Of a stretch of 64,000 nucleotides of DNA, positions 11,601 through 26,600 are shown in pieces. A model generated the notes under the pieces. That model made no database searches and had not been told where the DNA came from. It saw only the letters and a list, made by a program, of their open reading frames with translations. How positions within the stretch are numbered: position 1 is the first letter of the stretch; each line of letters begins with the position of its first letter. The stretch comes from Rotaria sordida (Eukaryota; Rotifera; Eurotatoria; Philodinida; Philodinidae): positions 62,001 to 126,000 of the forward strand of contig CAJNOL010000324.1 in the NCBI GenBank assembly GCA_905250125.1. Reading direction: 5' to 3'. A program made the position numbers and the translations under genes.

Positions 11601-14600
11601 AAAACAAACCATATTTTCAATCCAAAGTGCATCAACATCACCATCATATAGAATGTATCGACGTTCTTTTTTATCAGTTGGTTTATTTATTTCACGAAAT
11701 ATATTTGATAATAAACCATCAGTCCAATCACGAGTTGTTGTATCCAGAAAACCATATAATTCAATAACTGAACATGCTTTGGGATTTAATGTATGAACTT
11801 TTGTTGGTAAACTCATTCTTAAAACAAAATAAAAAGTTTTATATTTCATCTATATGAATAAAATTTTCTCGATTATTCAAACACTATCGTATTCGAAAAC
11901 AATATATGACATTAGAAGAAAAACTCAATTATCACGATATGTGTGAATTCAAGAAAATTTTGTTTTTCGAATATTTTCATTTCTAATCTTCTCTTGATTT
12001 GTTTATAAAAAAAAGCTTCGATCATTTTCTATACCTAGTTTGTGCTTGAACTAAAGTACTAATAACTGTTGATTTTCCACCTCCAGTTGGTCCAACAACC
12101 ATAGTTGAATGACGTGTCATCATTGTTTCATATAATTGTACAACTTTATCAACTTGAACTTCATCAATAACATTATTCATATGATTTATTGAATCTCTTA
12201 CAGCTTTATCAAATGTTGGATATGTAACACGATCACATTTCAAACCTGGAAATAGATCAGTAATTAAACCTTGAAATAATGGTACATCTTCATAAACAAA
12301 TTTTGGCATATTCATATCACGTAAAGCACGCATTAATACAATATCCTTTAGAAGAGAAAAAAAAAGAGAAAACAAATGAAAATCATTTCGAATCTATAAA
12401 TTACTTCTGGTAATTCTGCTGAATTTCGTTTTAATTCTCCAGCCATAACTAAAACTGATTTTAAAGCTCGAAGTCCAAAATCATAATGATATTGTTTTGA
12501 TAATTGTTCACGAGATAATTTATATAAAACAACCATTTTCTTAGCTAACATCTATATATATATATATATATATAAAAAATAATCTTTACAAAAAAAATAA
12601 AATAAAATTTATTTAAAAACCTTTGCTAAAGAAAATCCTTCTGAGAAAAGCATAATTTCACAAATTTGTTGTAAATCAGGTACAATAACAACAACAGGAC
12701 GAAATAAAGCTTTAATTGATTCAGGTAATTCTGTTCGTCCAGCATAACCAGGATTCATTGTAATAAATGCTCCAACACGTGAATCAAGACCAATTTCAGT
12801 ACCTTCAAATACAAAACGTTTGACTTTACCAATAAGACCTTGTTGAATTGTTTTTAATTGTGATGATATAACTGATAATACAGATGCATCAATTCGATTA
12901 AATTCATCAAAACATCCCCATGCACCACTTTGACATAAACCATTTAAATTTTTACCAATAGCCTTTTAATTGAATATGTTTAGTTTTTAGATTTTCTTTT
13001 TTTTGTTCTGAAGATAAAACTTACTAAACTATCCATGCCTTCACCACAATTTGTTACAACACAAAGAAGACCAAGAGCTTTAGCTAAATCTTTAACTGAT
13101 TCTGTTTTACCCGTACCTAAATTTATATATTTTAAATAATAATAAAAATAAATTTATCGAATAAATTATTCATACCGGCAGGACCAGCTAAAAATAAAAT
13201 AAAATATTTAAATATTTGTTTTTACAAGGTAATCAAAGCTTCGCTCTCAAAATCGATCTTGAGTTAGGTATATTCAAATCGCATGAGACTTTCAATAAAA
13301 TCAGACTGCTGTGCCTTTTTTTTTTCTTTTAAATTCTTGCTTTTTAGGTGAAGAAAAACGATAACACAAGTTCAATATTCACATAGTTTTTCGAACAACA
13401 AAAAAAAAGAAGTAATTAATTATAATGATACATCTTCGAGAAATCTGGAAAAGCTTATTGTTTTATGAAAGATCAGATCTCAGACTATCTGAAAATTCAA
13501 TTTTTCTGACAAGAAACGACTTTTTCTTGAGCGGGCTTAAAAAAAGACTTTTTTTTCTACTAACCTGGTGCACAGCCAAGATACATTGACAAGGCCTAAA
13601 ATAATTTCAATTAATTTACAGATTTTCAAAAAAATTACAAAAAAAAAAACAAATATACTTGTGTAATTGTTAAATAGATTCGATCTGTCAGTGGTGTTAT
13701 AACTAAACGACCATTTAAACCCATATATTCATAACCATAACCAAATTCACCAGTACATTGTCGAATCATCAATTCATCTGGATCATTAATCCAATAGAAT
13801 CTCAATTGACTTTCCCATTCAAATTCACGTGCATCCAAAATACTAAAAAACATATTATAATACAAGAAAAATGAATTTTTGTTTTCTTTTCTCTTCTAAA
13901 TTTATTTTCAATTACCTATCTCGTACAAATTTATCAATAATATCTTTTGCATGTACATCAATAATAAGTACAGTATTAAATTTTTTTCGATCATTACTAG
14001 CTAATGGATTTCGAATCTAAACAAAAGAAAATTCGATTTAGAATTCAAGTTATTTGCACAATATCTGTGAGATTAAAATGCAAAACACGATGTAGTTTCG
14101 CTTGCTAATCACTGAAAGATTTTGTTATTCTATCGATTTTAGAGATTATCAATTTACGAGCTTTGATTGAATATCAGGAATGTCTATGCTGGATCAAAAA
14201 TTTTCATCCTCTACACTTCCACACTTATTTTAGATCGTGTTTCACAAACAAAAAAGCAAAAGATATGTTTGTTTTTCTTTTTTTACTTCGGTAACAACTT
14301 CTTCGATTTGAGCATGGAGTTGTTTCGCATAATTTTTCATACCCATTTTTTGACCTTTGGCAACTAAATGTATCAAGAAAAAGAATTATTTATAGATGTA
14401 TATATATATGTATATAAAGTTCTAAATAAACCTTTATTAAAAGTATCTTCAACTTCCCAACTCCACCTAAGAATAAAACAAAAAATTAATTAATTAATTA
14501 ATTATGAAAATAAGCATAAATTATTTTCTTCTAACTAACCATATTTGATTAGCAGCTAAAACAACCATTCCTTGATAATTATACATCCAACCAATACGTG

Positions 14601-17600
14601 TTTTTCGAAAACGATAATAATAAACAGCTTCTTTTGTAATTGTTTTATTAGTTCGTCTCATTTCTTCAAGAACTTTTGTCATCCAATCTTCAACTCGTCC
14701 TTCAGTAATAACACTTTGTTTAAATTGCATTTCTTCTTTTTCAGCTGATATCATTGCTTGTGCTTGTGTTATTGTATCACTAACTTTAATTAAACGTAAA
14801 CTAGCTATATTATCAAACATTTTAATCATATGTTCTTGTATAGCTGATGGTTCAGCTGAACCAAGTATTGATAAAAGTTCATCATCAGATATAAAGAAAA
14901 ATCTTGGAAATGCATTACGTTTTGAATCAAGATAATCATTTAAACTTTTTTGACAACGTTCAAGACCAACAAATATTGATTCAAGATCTGCTAAACGACT
15001 TGGAACATGACATTGTTTTTTTATTAATGGATCACGATATGTATCAGTCATAATTGTTTTAAATAATTTATTTTTTTCATCAAATTTTTTTGCTTCTTCA
15101 GGTAATTGAGAACGAATATCACCACTTACGAAAATGCCTAAAATATAATAGGTTTGTTTTTTTTTTTGTCATAAGATCAAAAGAACAATGAGAAATTTAT
15201 AGAAAAATTTACCTTCAAGATACATCCATTTACGTTGTACATTGATCCATAATTCAATAACCTGAAGGATAAGAAATAAGAATTGATGAAAATTTTCATG
15301 ATCAACTAACGGGAACCGAAAAGTCAAAAAAAAAAATACAGAATTTCAATGTAAAAATTTCATGCATATGCAGTTTTAGAAATTCGATATCTCTTCAAAA
15401 GAACATTGTTTTTGGCTGAAAATTTTTGGATATTCTATAAATTATTCGATCTTTATATGGGCAAAATTTTACATTGAAATTCTACTTTTTCATTTTTCGT
15501 TATATATCCAAAGCTGGATCGAAAACTCAGTAAAACAATCTCAGAACTTAGTTCTAAAGGTCTATAAGGACGAACCTTTTTAGGGTTTTTCTAGTCCTCC
15601 TTATTTACCCAATATTAGCTCAAACGGTGGTTATCAATTCGAGTGGTTCTCTTGTGAATATTTGGTTCAAATTTCTCCAAAAAGAAAAACTATTTAAACT
15701 CAGACATGTTTACCCAAAGATAGGATCGATTCGCGCTTGTTTGGACTCAAACTGATCGCATCTCTAATATCTACAAGGATCATTGTCAAACATTAAAATT
15801 AAATTCAATATCTGAAATTGACATAGAGAAATGCATACACAGCCAGAGTTGCCTTGAAATCACCAAGTTTGAGAAGAAGAGACTGCTGACGAGGAAAGAA
15901 TTGTTTCCAGATTGCTAGACCTCTGTTGCTGAGATTTCAAATGTTTAGTGAATTTTCCCTGTACATGACCCGTTTTCAAGCGAAATCATACTTTTGAATT
16001 TTGATCTGAAACTATGTTCACACAAAGGCACCGATTATATTATTCAAAAGCTCAGCAACAAAAGTCCAACAGTTCAAATCATTCTAGAGTATTTACTTAC
16101 TAACTAGGCCCTATCGATTGAATATAATTTCAGCTTAAAAGTGATTTATCACTTGGGAACCTTCCTCATTAGATATTCTTATGTAATTTCATTAAATTTT
16201 AAATCTTCAATGACATTTTTTTTAAAAAAAATCAAAATTTACTTCAGCAATTAATGATAAACTTTTTTCCCATTGTTGTACAGTTGATAAAAATGGTCCA
16301 ATAAATCTTGAACCAGCCATACTTTGTAGTGCCATTGTATGATCATCTAATGTTTGTAGAACTTCATCACAAGCTCCTAATACAAAACCTCGATCTTGAT
16401 TTCCTTTAACATATTTAATAATATTAAATTTCATTTTATCCCATGCATCAACAACTTCACGTACACCCTAGATTCATAAAAAAAAAACAAACAGAAAACA
16501 TTTTTGTAAATACAAAAAATAGTTTTTTTTTTTTTTTTGTCTTACTTTTTCAATTTGAAGTTCTTTTGTAGCTGATGTAACAATATTTTGTATAACATCA
16601 TTAAAACGTTGTAAATTCATTTGAAATAAATTTTCTAATGTAAATGATTCAGGATTCATATCAAATTCAATATTTGTTTCTTTCATAAGCATACGCCAAT
16701 GACGTTCACGTAATGCTTCATTTTTTAAATCTAACATTAATGGTAATGATTCACGAAATTCTTTCATATTTAATTCAATTAATTTTGCTAATGACATTCC
16801 TTTAATTTCACGTGGCATTTTTTTTAATTCTTTTATAAAATTTTCAATACCATCAATTAATAATTGTACATCTAAATCACGCCATAATGCTTCAGACCAT
16901 TGTTCACGTGCTTTTAATTGTTGTTCATATAATTGATAAAGTTTTTCTAAATTTTTCATTTCTTTTTGTATAATATATAATTCAGGATATGATGATATTG
17001 GTAAATTAAATAATTTTTCAGCATTTGTTAATTCTTGTTTATCAATTTCAAGTTTAGTTAATTCATCACGATAGGTTTTCATTAATTTTAAACCTTGTGG
17101 TAATTCATCAGCATTTCTTATTGAACCAGGACCATATCGAGCAAATTTCTCAGCAAATGCACTAATAGATTTTTTTAAACGATCAAGTTGAATAAGTGTT
17201 ATTTCAGTAAAACGACCTTTAACACGTTTTAAATTAACATCACGATGTTTAGAATTAAGAAATATTTCACTCCAACGACGACTAAGTGTATTAAGAATTA
17301 AAGTTTCTTCGTCACTTGTCTAGAAAAATATTAAATAATTCAAATCATTTTTATTAAATAATAGTCCGAATGAATTCATTTTAGATTTCATTTTATATTA
17401 GATCTTTATTTGAATTTACTTATAATACTAGTATGAGTTTTCAGATCGAATTCAATTATGAAAAAAAGTGATCTGTTTTCATCAATGGTACGAACTGTTA
17501 AACCATCAGATAGATACAAAAAATTCTTATTGAGATTACAGACTTCAGTATATTTGTATAATATTGTTTTGTTTAAGTACTGAAATCTGTTGTATTTTTA

Positions 17601-20600
17601 ATCTCAATAATTCAATAGTAAAAATTTCTCGAGATGGATTTTGAAATTTTTGTATCAATCTGTTGATTTAGCGGTTTCACTGCCATGTGATATTTTGGGA
17701 ACCAAATTGGAACCGTTGAACTCTAGTCTATGCAGAACAGGAATGGAAAGTATAGAAGAAAGACATTTTTCTGGTAAGGCGATATACATAAACATAGTAA
17801 ATCTAAGACTTGTTCATTTTCATAATGTCTTACTGTTCTGTTTAAGTTTATGTGATTTGATTTCTAAGTTTTACCGGGACTAAAGTACGTCGAGTCGAGG
17901 ATTTTTGGACCTGGTTAGTTAAGTTTTTTCCATACCGGAACCGTACTTAAGCATGGGCAACATGGTTCCTGTCTCAACTCTTTTCATTGGGAACAATATC
18001 TTATATAGTAGTGTAAAACTTGCAGCAATTATCTTGACGCTAGTCTTATAATAATCAAGATATTATTGGCTGTTATCTCTAGAGTATGATCCGTTGGGTA
18101 AGTCATGGACCTGAACCCGTGTTCGAGACTGAGCCGACGGGCGCTAGTCGAAATTGTGAAAAGGATGAACGTTCCTGCATTCGCTGTAGATGTAATGAAC
18201 TTTCAAGGCATTTAAATTTTTTTGTCAACTTTGTTCGAGTGAGTTGACCGGTTTCTCAACATGGTCATACTCGTCGGCGGACAAGTTTTACTAAACAGAG
18301 ATGTCTTATCTCTAATTTTATTGAGAAAGTTTTGCTTTTAGTCTTTAAGCACTTTCTTGTTAAATCCGTAGAAAAAAAAAAACATTCTTTTAAGTAAATA
18401 TAAACACAAATGTTGCTAACCTTTTGATGATAACTTTCTAATAGATTATATTTATCTTTAACGGCATCAATTTTAGCTTCAATAACATCTGATTGATTTT
18501 GAATTTCGGCAATAGTTCGTAATACAAATTTTAAATCTTCAAGTGTATCAGTTGTTCGTTTAATATTATTTTCATATTCCTAAATTTAAAAATAAAAGAA
18601 TAATTCTTCTTAGAAGAAAATAAAAATAATTAAACTTACATCAAGTTTATCACGTAATTCAAATAATCGTGCCTTAGCTTCATCAGCAAGAAATTTACTA
18701 AATAGATGTATTGTTTCTTTTGCATGTCCAATTAAATCATTTAAAAATGATGTAAGATTTAATTGTACAAATTCAAAATCTTTTGAACGAATCATTGCAT
18801 TCAACTATTTTAATTAGATATAGAATTTTTTTTGTTTATATTCAATCAATTATTTACTTCATCAAGATTTTTTTGATATTTATTTACTTCTTCATCAAAT
18901 GCACCTAATGATGGATTTTTAGCAAAGAATTTTTCACAGACTGCCAACTAAAACAAAAAAAAAATATCAATAAAATCATTAATTATTATACAATTCTATT
19001 TGTTTTTATACTTTATCTGTACGCCATAAATGTTTAAAATTACGAAATTTAAGTAAAAATTTCTTCATATTGTTAATTGTATTTTGTACAACACCTTGTG
19101 TTGCTGCAGCTATTTCATGTATTTCTGGAATATATCGAATATCATCATAAAATGAATATATATGTTGAGCTTCTTGATTTGATGATGATGTTGTAATTGT
19201 TGTTTTTGCACCAGTAGGCATTATTCCTGATGCTGTATCGAAATCTAAAGCTCCATGACCATTTACTACATTGATTGCACCTACTGATTTGTCATATTTA
19301 ACTGGACCTACTTCAATACATGAACCATCTTTCCATCGATAAAAATAGCTTGTACTAAATTGAAAAAAAAAACCAATGACAATTATTGATAATTAACAAG
19401 ATAACAATTCTTTTTTTCGCAGCTAAAAATATCGATGCTTTTACAAGTCTATACACTGAAAATATTCTTTTTTCGAGATTCTCAATTGAACAAATATAAC
19501 AATTAGAACTTGTTAAGTTTCTTTGGAAAAATTTTCAAGTTTATGCACTAGAATTCCTTCGATAAAGTCTATCTTACAGAGATGTGCACCATCTGCGCTA
19601 TTTGTAGAGGTGTAAGTCGGTACATTGATTAGCGGTGGCTGAAATTTTTCGATAGATTTTTAAAAACTTTCTTAATTTCAAAAAATTTCGAAATGAAAAA
19701 CAAGTGGTAGAGAATCTAATGACAAGAAACCAAACAGTAGAATCTCTAAAAACCGATTTACATCTCTAGCTGTGTGCGAATGCCGCCTACACTCTAACAG
19801 TAAGTATGACTCAGTTCTCGGCAACCATATTGTCTAAGAAATTTTTGAAAGGCAGCCATTCTACGCTTAACTGCCTTCTGATATATCCGCCAGTCGGTCA
19901 AGCCTTTGTCATACGAATTGCTAAATTCGTTATTTATGAGATATCGGTATAGTACATCTACCTAACTCAAAACTTAGGGAATTTCACTATGACGATTGTA
20001 ATATTTAAATGTGTGTACATTTAATTATAAAATATAGGTTAAGACCGAAACAAGCATCCAATAAGTGTTTGTATAATTACGTTTGGTCAAATTTCTTTCT
20101 TAATTAAATATTTTTTTTTCATGGTATTTTCAACTTTATATTGTTGTTCATACGCGATTGTTCAAAAATGGGACACTATTTTTCAAGAAATATAACAAGG
20201 CCACAAATATGAGAAAAAAAAAACTTGGCGAAAAATGGCATTGGGCGTGATCGCGCAGCTTCTGTCTTGTTTTTTCTTACACTCAATGCATATCTCCAAT
20301 ATGTTATTCCAAGATATTAGATATTTTGAACAGAATTAAGAAGTGTACTCGAATAGGAACATCAAATCATAAAAATTTCATCTTATCTAAATATTTTGAA
20401 AAATATTCGAAGTGGTTTCATTTCAGAAAAAAAATTTATAATGTTGTTCTTTCAAATAAAATATCACTCGATTGAAAGATTTTAAACACAAGAATATTTT
20501 CAATTGAACAATCTCTATGAAATCTAAACTGATATTACTTTTCAAATGTATTTATACTGCATGTTTTATAACACCACAGTTTTCTTTTTTGTTTTTTTTT

Positions 20601-23600
20601 TGTATCAAAGATTTAGTTCATCGATTGAAATTGATTGTTATGAAATTAACTAATAAGAAAAAAAATATACTCATTCTCGGATTATATTGTTCGATAAAAT
20701 TTTCTTGCTAGAAAAAAAAACCTGAAATAAAACATAACCTATCTTATCCTTAACAATAATCTTAAATTTTCATTAATATAATATGTATCCTATAAATAAT
20801 AACAATGTCGATTCATATGACAAAAGAATTTTAGAAGAGTGAAAGAAAAAAAAAAAACACCACTAAATTAATAAAATAAAAATGCTTAAAACGAATGCAG
20901 TTTTCTTTACAATCATAAATAGTATCAGACTAATGCATATATCAATGGCAGAAACGTATCACCGAAAAACCAAAAGTAAAACTACTGGTGGTATAAAAAG
21001 GAAAATAAACAAAACGTTCTTCTTTTTCTTTTGTTTTTATATTATCATTTTAATGATAATACTTTCGCACATGAATCTTCATAAGCAACAGCGTCACGCA
21101 TTTGTAATGCTTTCGTACGTAATTTTGTTAAATATTGTTGTTGTTTTTCAATAAGATGAAGTAATTGTTTAGCATAATCTTCTCGATCATAATTCATTTT
21201 TGTTGATGCATCAAGTAATAATTGATGATTGGAAACTATTTGTGGTAAATCATCCATAAGTTGATGATGAGTTTCTAATGTTACATCTTCAATTTCATGT
21301 GAACGTGCAATAGCTTGTTCAAATTTACGTTTTAAATGTTGATTTTCTAATGGACGTTTATTACTATTTGTTTGTTGTTGTTGTTGAGGTTTTCGTACAT
21401 TTGAACGTGATGATGCTAATGGTTGAGATAGTGATTCATTAAAACGTTCATCATCATCATCATCGTCATCATCATCTTGAGATAATTGAAGATCATATGG
21501 TTCATTTAAAATTTGTTTTTGATGAATTTCAACACCACGTTGTATAAGTTCATCAACATTTAATTCTTTTACACGATCAGCATAACGTAATGTATTTAAT
21601 GTATGTTCAACATCACTACTTCCCGGTGATATCATTGCTATCATACAAACTTTAGATTTTTCACCAATAAATGAATCACGTAAAACTTTTGTTAATGTTG
21701 AACCTCGAAATGGTATATGTTCAGCATTACGACCTAATGAACGTATACATTCTTTTAATGTTAATAATGATTTATTTATTTGTGCACCTTCCATTAATGT
21801 AGTTTTATCATTTGTTTGTGTATCACGTCCACGTTCACTTCCAGCTAAATCAATTAATGAAATTTTTCCATATTCTTTATTGATATTCTTTTTTTTTAAT
21901 GATATTTGAAAAATAGCATGTGATCGTGATGAATGTTCATTAGCTGATGTTGTACCAGATGTACGTACACTCATTCCACGTCGTATTAATGACATAACTT
22001 CATTAACTGTTTGAACTTGTTCTTCTTTTCTACCAACAACTTGAACTAAATTTTTATGATCTTCTAATACACGTAAACGTTTTTTATCATTAAATAAATC
22101 AAACACTTTAGTACAATAGATTTCAAAAAATGTACAATAAACATCATATTGACCTTTATTTGAAGGTTTATTTAAATTAAGAAATATATCATTGGCTGTT
22201 AAAGCATATATTCCTTTAGAAAAATCAACATCACGTTGACTTAAATCACCACCCATTGTATATGTTTTACCTAAAACAAAATATAAATAGATTGATTTTT
22301 TGTCTTATTTATTTTAAACTTACCAGAACCAGTTTGTCCATAAGCAAAAACCATTGGATTATGTCCTTGAAATAATAATTGTACTAAAGGTTTGGCAGTA
22401 AAATGATAAACAAGTTCATTATTACATATTTCACGAAATGTATAATCAAAACGAAATCTTTGATTATCAATATATTTTGTTAAATCAACTTTAACTTTTG
22501 GTAAATGTACAATAACATGATCTTTATTTGGTATTGTTAATACATCAATATCTTTTTTATTTAATTCTTTTTTTGTTATTGGTCGTTTACGTACACAAAC
22601 ACATATTTTTAAATCTTTTTGTGGATCATTTATAGTTAAAGATTTTATATCAAGTTGTTGTCTATATTCAGTAATCATTGCTTGAAATTCCCATGCTGGT
22701 ATTGAATGATCAACTTCAGATAATTTTTGACGACGTTGTTCTTGTCTAACTCGTCGTTGTTCACGATTTGCTGCTATACGTTCAATTTCTTTAACTACTT
22801 TTGATTTATTTGTATCATTTGTTATTGATGTATATAAATTTTGTTGTCTATTAGGTGATAAATCATTATTATAATGTAATGTTTGTGTATTTGATATTCC
22901 TCCAGGTCGTGAAAATGAATTTGGTTGTGGTTGTTTTCGAAGATTTTCACGATCTTGTCGTGTACGACGATTTAAATTTATTGTCATATTATCATTTACA
23001 TGATGATCATGACGTGTATTATTATTAATAGCATCATTATATGATGACGCATTTGTAATTGATGTAAATAAATTTGGATTTAATTCAATAATAGCATCTA
23101 AATCAACTTCTTTTCCTTTACCTTCAGTTTTTTCTTCCCATTCAACAGTAACAGTTTTTGCTGAATGATTAACTTTGATTATATTAGCTTGATGAATACG
23201 ACCATTTGATCTTTGTATATCAATTTTTTGACCAGGATGAAGACAAGAAAGTAATTTTTGTTGATTGAAATTCATTTGAATAGTAATTGTTTCCTTTTGT
23301 TTTGTTTTATTTTATTTTAAATACATTAAATTGAATCTTTAATTGAGTGGAAACAAACAAAAAGAAAAACCTAATTGTTGTTTATTACTGTCGTTAGACA
23401 GAACAAACTTTTATTTTCTCTTCACTATGACTTCAACTTCAACATTTTTTCTTTGTTTTTATAGTTCTTTTTTTTTTTTCTTTTTTATTCTCTATCGTTA
23501 AACACGAACGCAACGGAGCAACTCTTAACTATATATATATAAATATGGATGAGATGAGAACGTTTGTTCATATTTTATCGATGAGGAGGCGTTGCTTAGT

Positions 23601-26600
23601 GATTGTATATAATGTCAAAAACATGTAAAGACGACAACGAGAGAAAAAGTAAGAAAACGAAAGAAAGAGTCAACGAGGACAACTATCAACAAATTCATCA
23701 TGAAGAAAATAATAACAACTAACATGAGTAGGTGTGTTTTTAAAAAAAAATGGTATATTACATGCCTTAAAATACGATTATCATCTATCTTATAAATAAT
23801 TTTCTATACAATGTTTTATAAAAATAAATTTCAGACTTACACTTCAACACAATCTCGCATTGATTGACTAAATAATTTAATAATTTCATTTTGATTTGGT
23901 TGCATAGCTACAGCCGGTACAACAAGTAAAGCATCAACTTGAAATAACGGTTTAGAACCATTTGCTAATGTATCACGTAATGATTTTAAGTTTTCTATAA
24001 CAAGCTAATAGAAAAAACAAGAGAAAAAAAAAACATATTGTTAATTAATAGAAAAATAAAATTTTTGTTTTTTTTTTTTTTTGTTCTGATCATTTACATC
24101 GGATAAAGCTGAAAATATTTGTCTTTCCCAATAAGCATAATAAGCTTTCATTTTAGGTGATTGAGATGTATTTGTATTAAAAACAAGTCCTTCTACTTTT
24201 GCTATTAATGGACCAATGAGTTTATATTTTTTCTGTAATTCAATTGCATCATGTCGTCGACGACTTTCAACAATTTCAAAATATTCCTAAAGAATAATAT
24301 CAAATTTTTAAGAATAAGAACAAAAAAAATAAATAAATGTTTTAATTACTTTACAATGTACCAATGAACCATCAGGATTAGGTGGTGGTTCACGAAAAAG
24401 ATTACATTGACGAATTTCATCAAGAAAGACATGAATATCTTGTGCATTCTTTTTTATTTGATTTATTGTTGAATCAAGTTTGGAAATAAGCTAATAAAAA
24501 AAAAATAAACACAAAAATATATTTTATCGGTTTTTTTTTTCATAAAATTTACTTCAGATATGACTGTAATAAATTTTTCATGATTTGTTGATGTCCATGG
24601 TAAACGTTGAGTTCCTGTTTGCATATGACGTTTTAATTGTCGTAAATTTTCTTCGAGTAATGATTGTTCATGAGGTTCAAGTGAATCAATAAGACGATGA
24701 TAATTTTTAAGAACAATTTTTAATTGTGTTGATAATAGTTTCATTTTTTCTTCCTATTCAAACAAAATTTTATTAGATATGTCAGTAAAAAAAAAAAGAA
24801 TTAAAATTTGATTGTGATAATACCATCCGTCCCTCTTCCGTAATAAAAAGCCATGGACTTCTATTGTAGACTAAATTTTATGTAGAAAACTAAGAACTTT
24901 TGAATAAATGTTTCTGGTATTCAAACAGATGTCTTTGAGAAATTATTAACCATTTCAAAAGAGAATGTGCGCAATTGTTTTTTGAATAAATTTTGATAAG
25001 AATGTCATACAGATCTACAGCTTTCAGCGTTCAAGAGAAAACCTGAGATCATCGAAACGTATATCTTCTGTTTTCATGAACAAAAATTTTAATAAAGTTT
25101 GTGTGATACTAAAAGAATATAATTTTATACACATATTTTAAGTCTAACGAGGAATCTTAGAGATTTGCAGAGTTATGTGTTTGTTTTTTTTTGACTTCGA
25201 CTGCTAAAAACTTTCTTTGAGTAATTCCGATGCAGAATAATGAAATTAATGATCAATGTTATTTTATATCAACATTTGAACTCAATAAAAATAAAATTGA
25301 TTCTCATCATTGAAAGTGTTAGAAGCTAAACACGATAAATAAAAAATCTTCTTTTTGTTTTTTTCGAATATGTTCGATAAAAATAGACTTAAATTTAATA
25401 ATATCGTTCAAATTTTTAAATTAAAATAAACTTGTACTTACACTTAATGCTAAATGTCGAATAGTTTCTGGTAAGATATAATCAAATTGTTCAAGATATC
25501 TTGCTTCAGTCATCATTTCATTAAGTTGTGGATCAAAATCAATTGTATAACGAGGTGTAAGAGGATTGTCATCTATTATTAATAACAAAAAACAAAAAAA
25601 AATTTAATTTCATAATTTATTTTAGCAATAAATAAACTAACTTTCTCCAGGTGGTAATTCTTTAAGAACATTACGTTTTTGTAATGATGGTAAAATTTGT
25701 TCTGTACGTTGTTTCCATTCATTAAATTTTCCATCTTCATATGCTTTCATTTCTCTTGCTACACGAAGATAATAACTTTTAATCTATTTTAAATATAGAA
25801 ATAAAAGAATTTGAAATACAAAAAGAAATTTTGTATCTACTTGTTTGCCAAGTTCTGTTTGCATTAAAGCTTCTTTTGTATGTAAACGTAACATTGTATG
25901 TTTAATACGTCGAAATAATGAACGACTCCATGCAATAGCACCAGAATAAGGTGGTTGATTTTTATTAACAGGTGGATTTGTTTTATTATGTTGAAATATA
26001 CTATTAATTTCTGTTATCTAAATTTAAGAAAAATTAAGAAAAGAATTTTTCTATTTTTATTCATTTTATATTTACTTCATTATCATATTGTCGTAAAATA
26101 TCATTAAAACGTTTGTGCATTTCATCTTGTATAGTCATACGAGTATTATTTTTTTCAAATTTTAATAACATATCAAATGCACTTTCAGCCGAACTAAAAA
26201 TTTAATTTTTCATATTTATTTAATATAAATATAACAGTTGATAGAAAAGTAATTTTTGACAAAGTATTCATTTATTTTTCAGTCTCTTTAAATGAGTCAG
26301 TAGGAATTTGAAAAATATCTCTTGAAGTTCTAGTTTAAGAATTATGAGTCGATCTTTTAGAAGCACGAAAATTACATTCGAATGGAGAAAATTGGCGTTT
26401 TTTTGCATAGAATTAAAAATAAGATTGTTCTCTATAATATGATATGGACACAATTATTCATTAGCAACGTGACATAGAAGAAGGACATAAACATTCATTT
26501 CACTCATTTTAGTTTAAAAAAAAACACTCCGAATTGAGGCAGCATTTTTGAAAACTTGATTAAGATAACTCCAGAGGCTACAAAATCTCTATCAAAAGTT

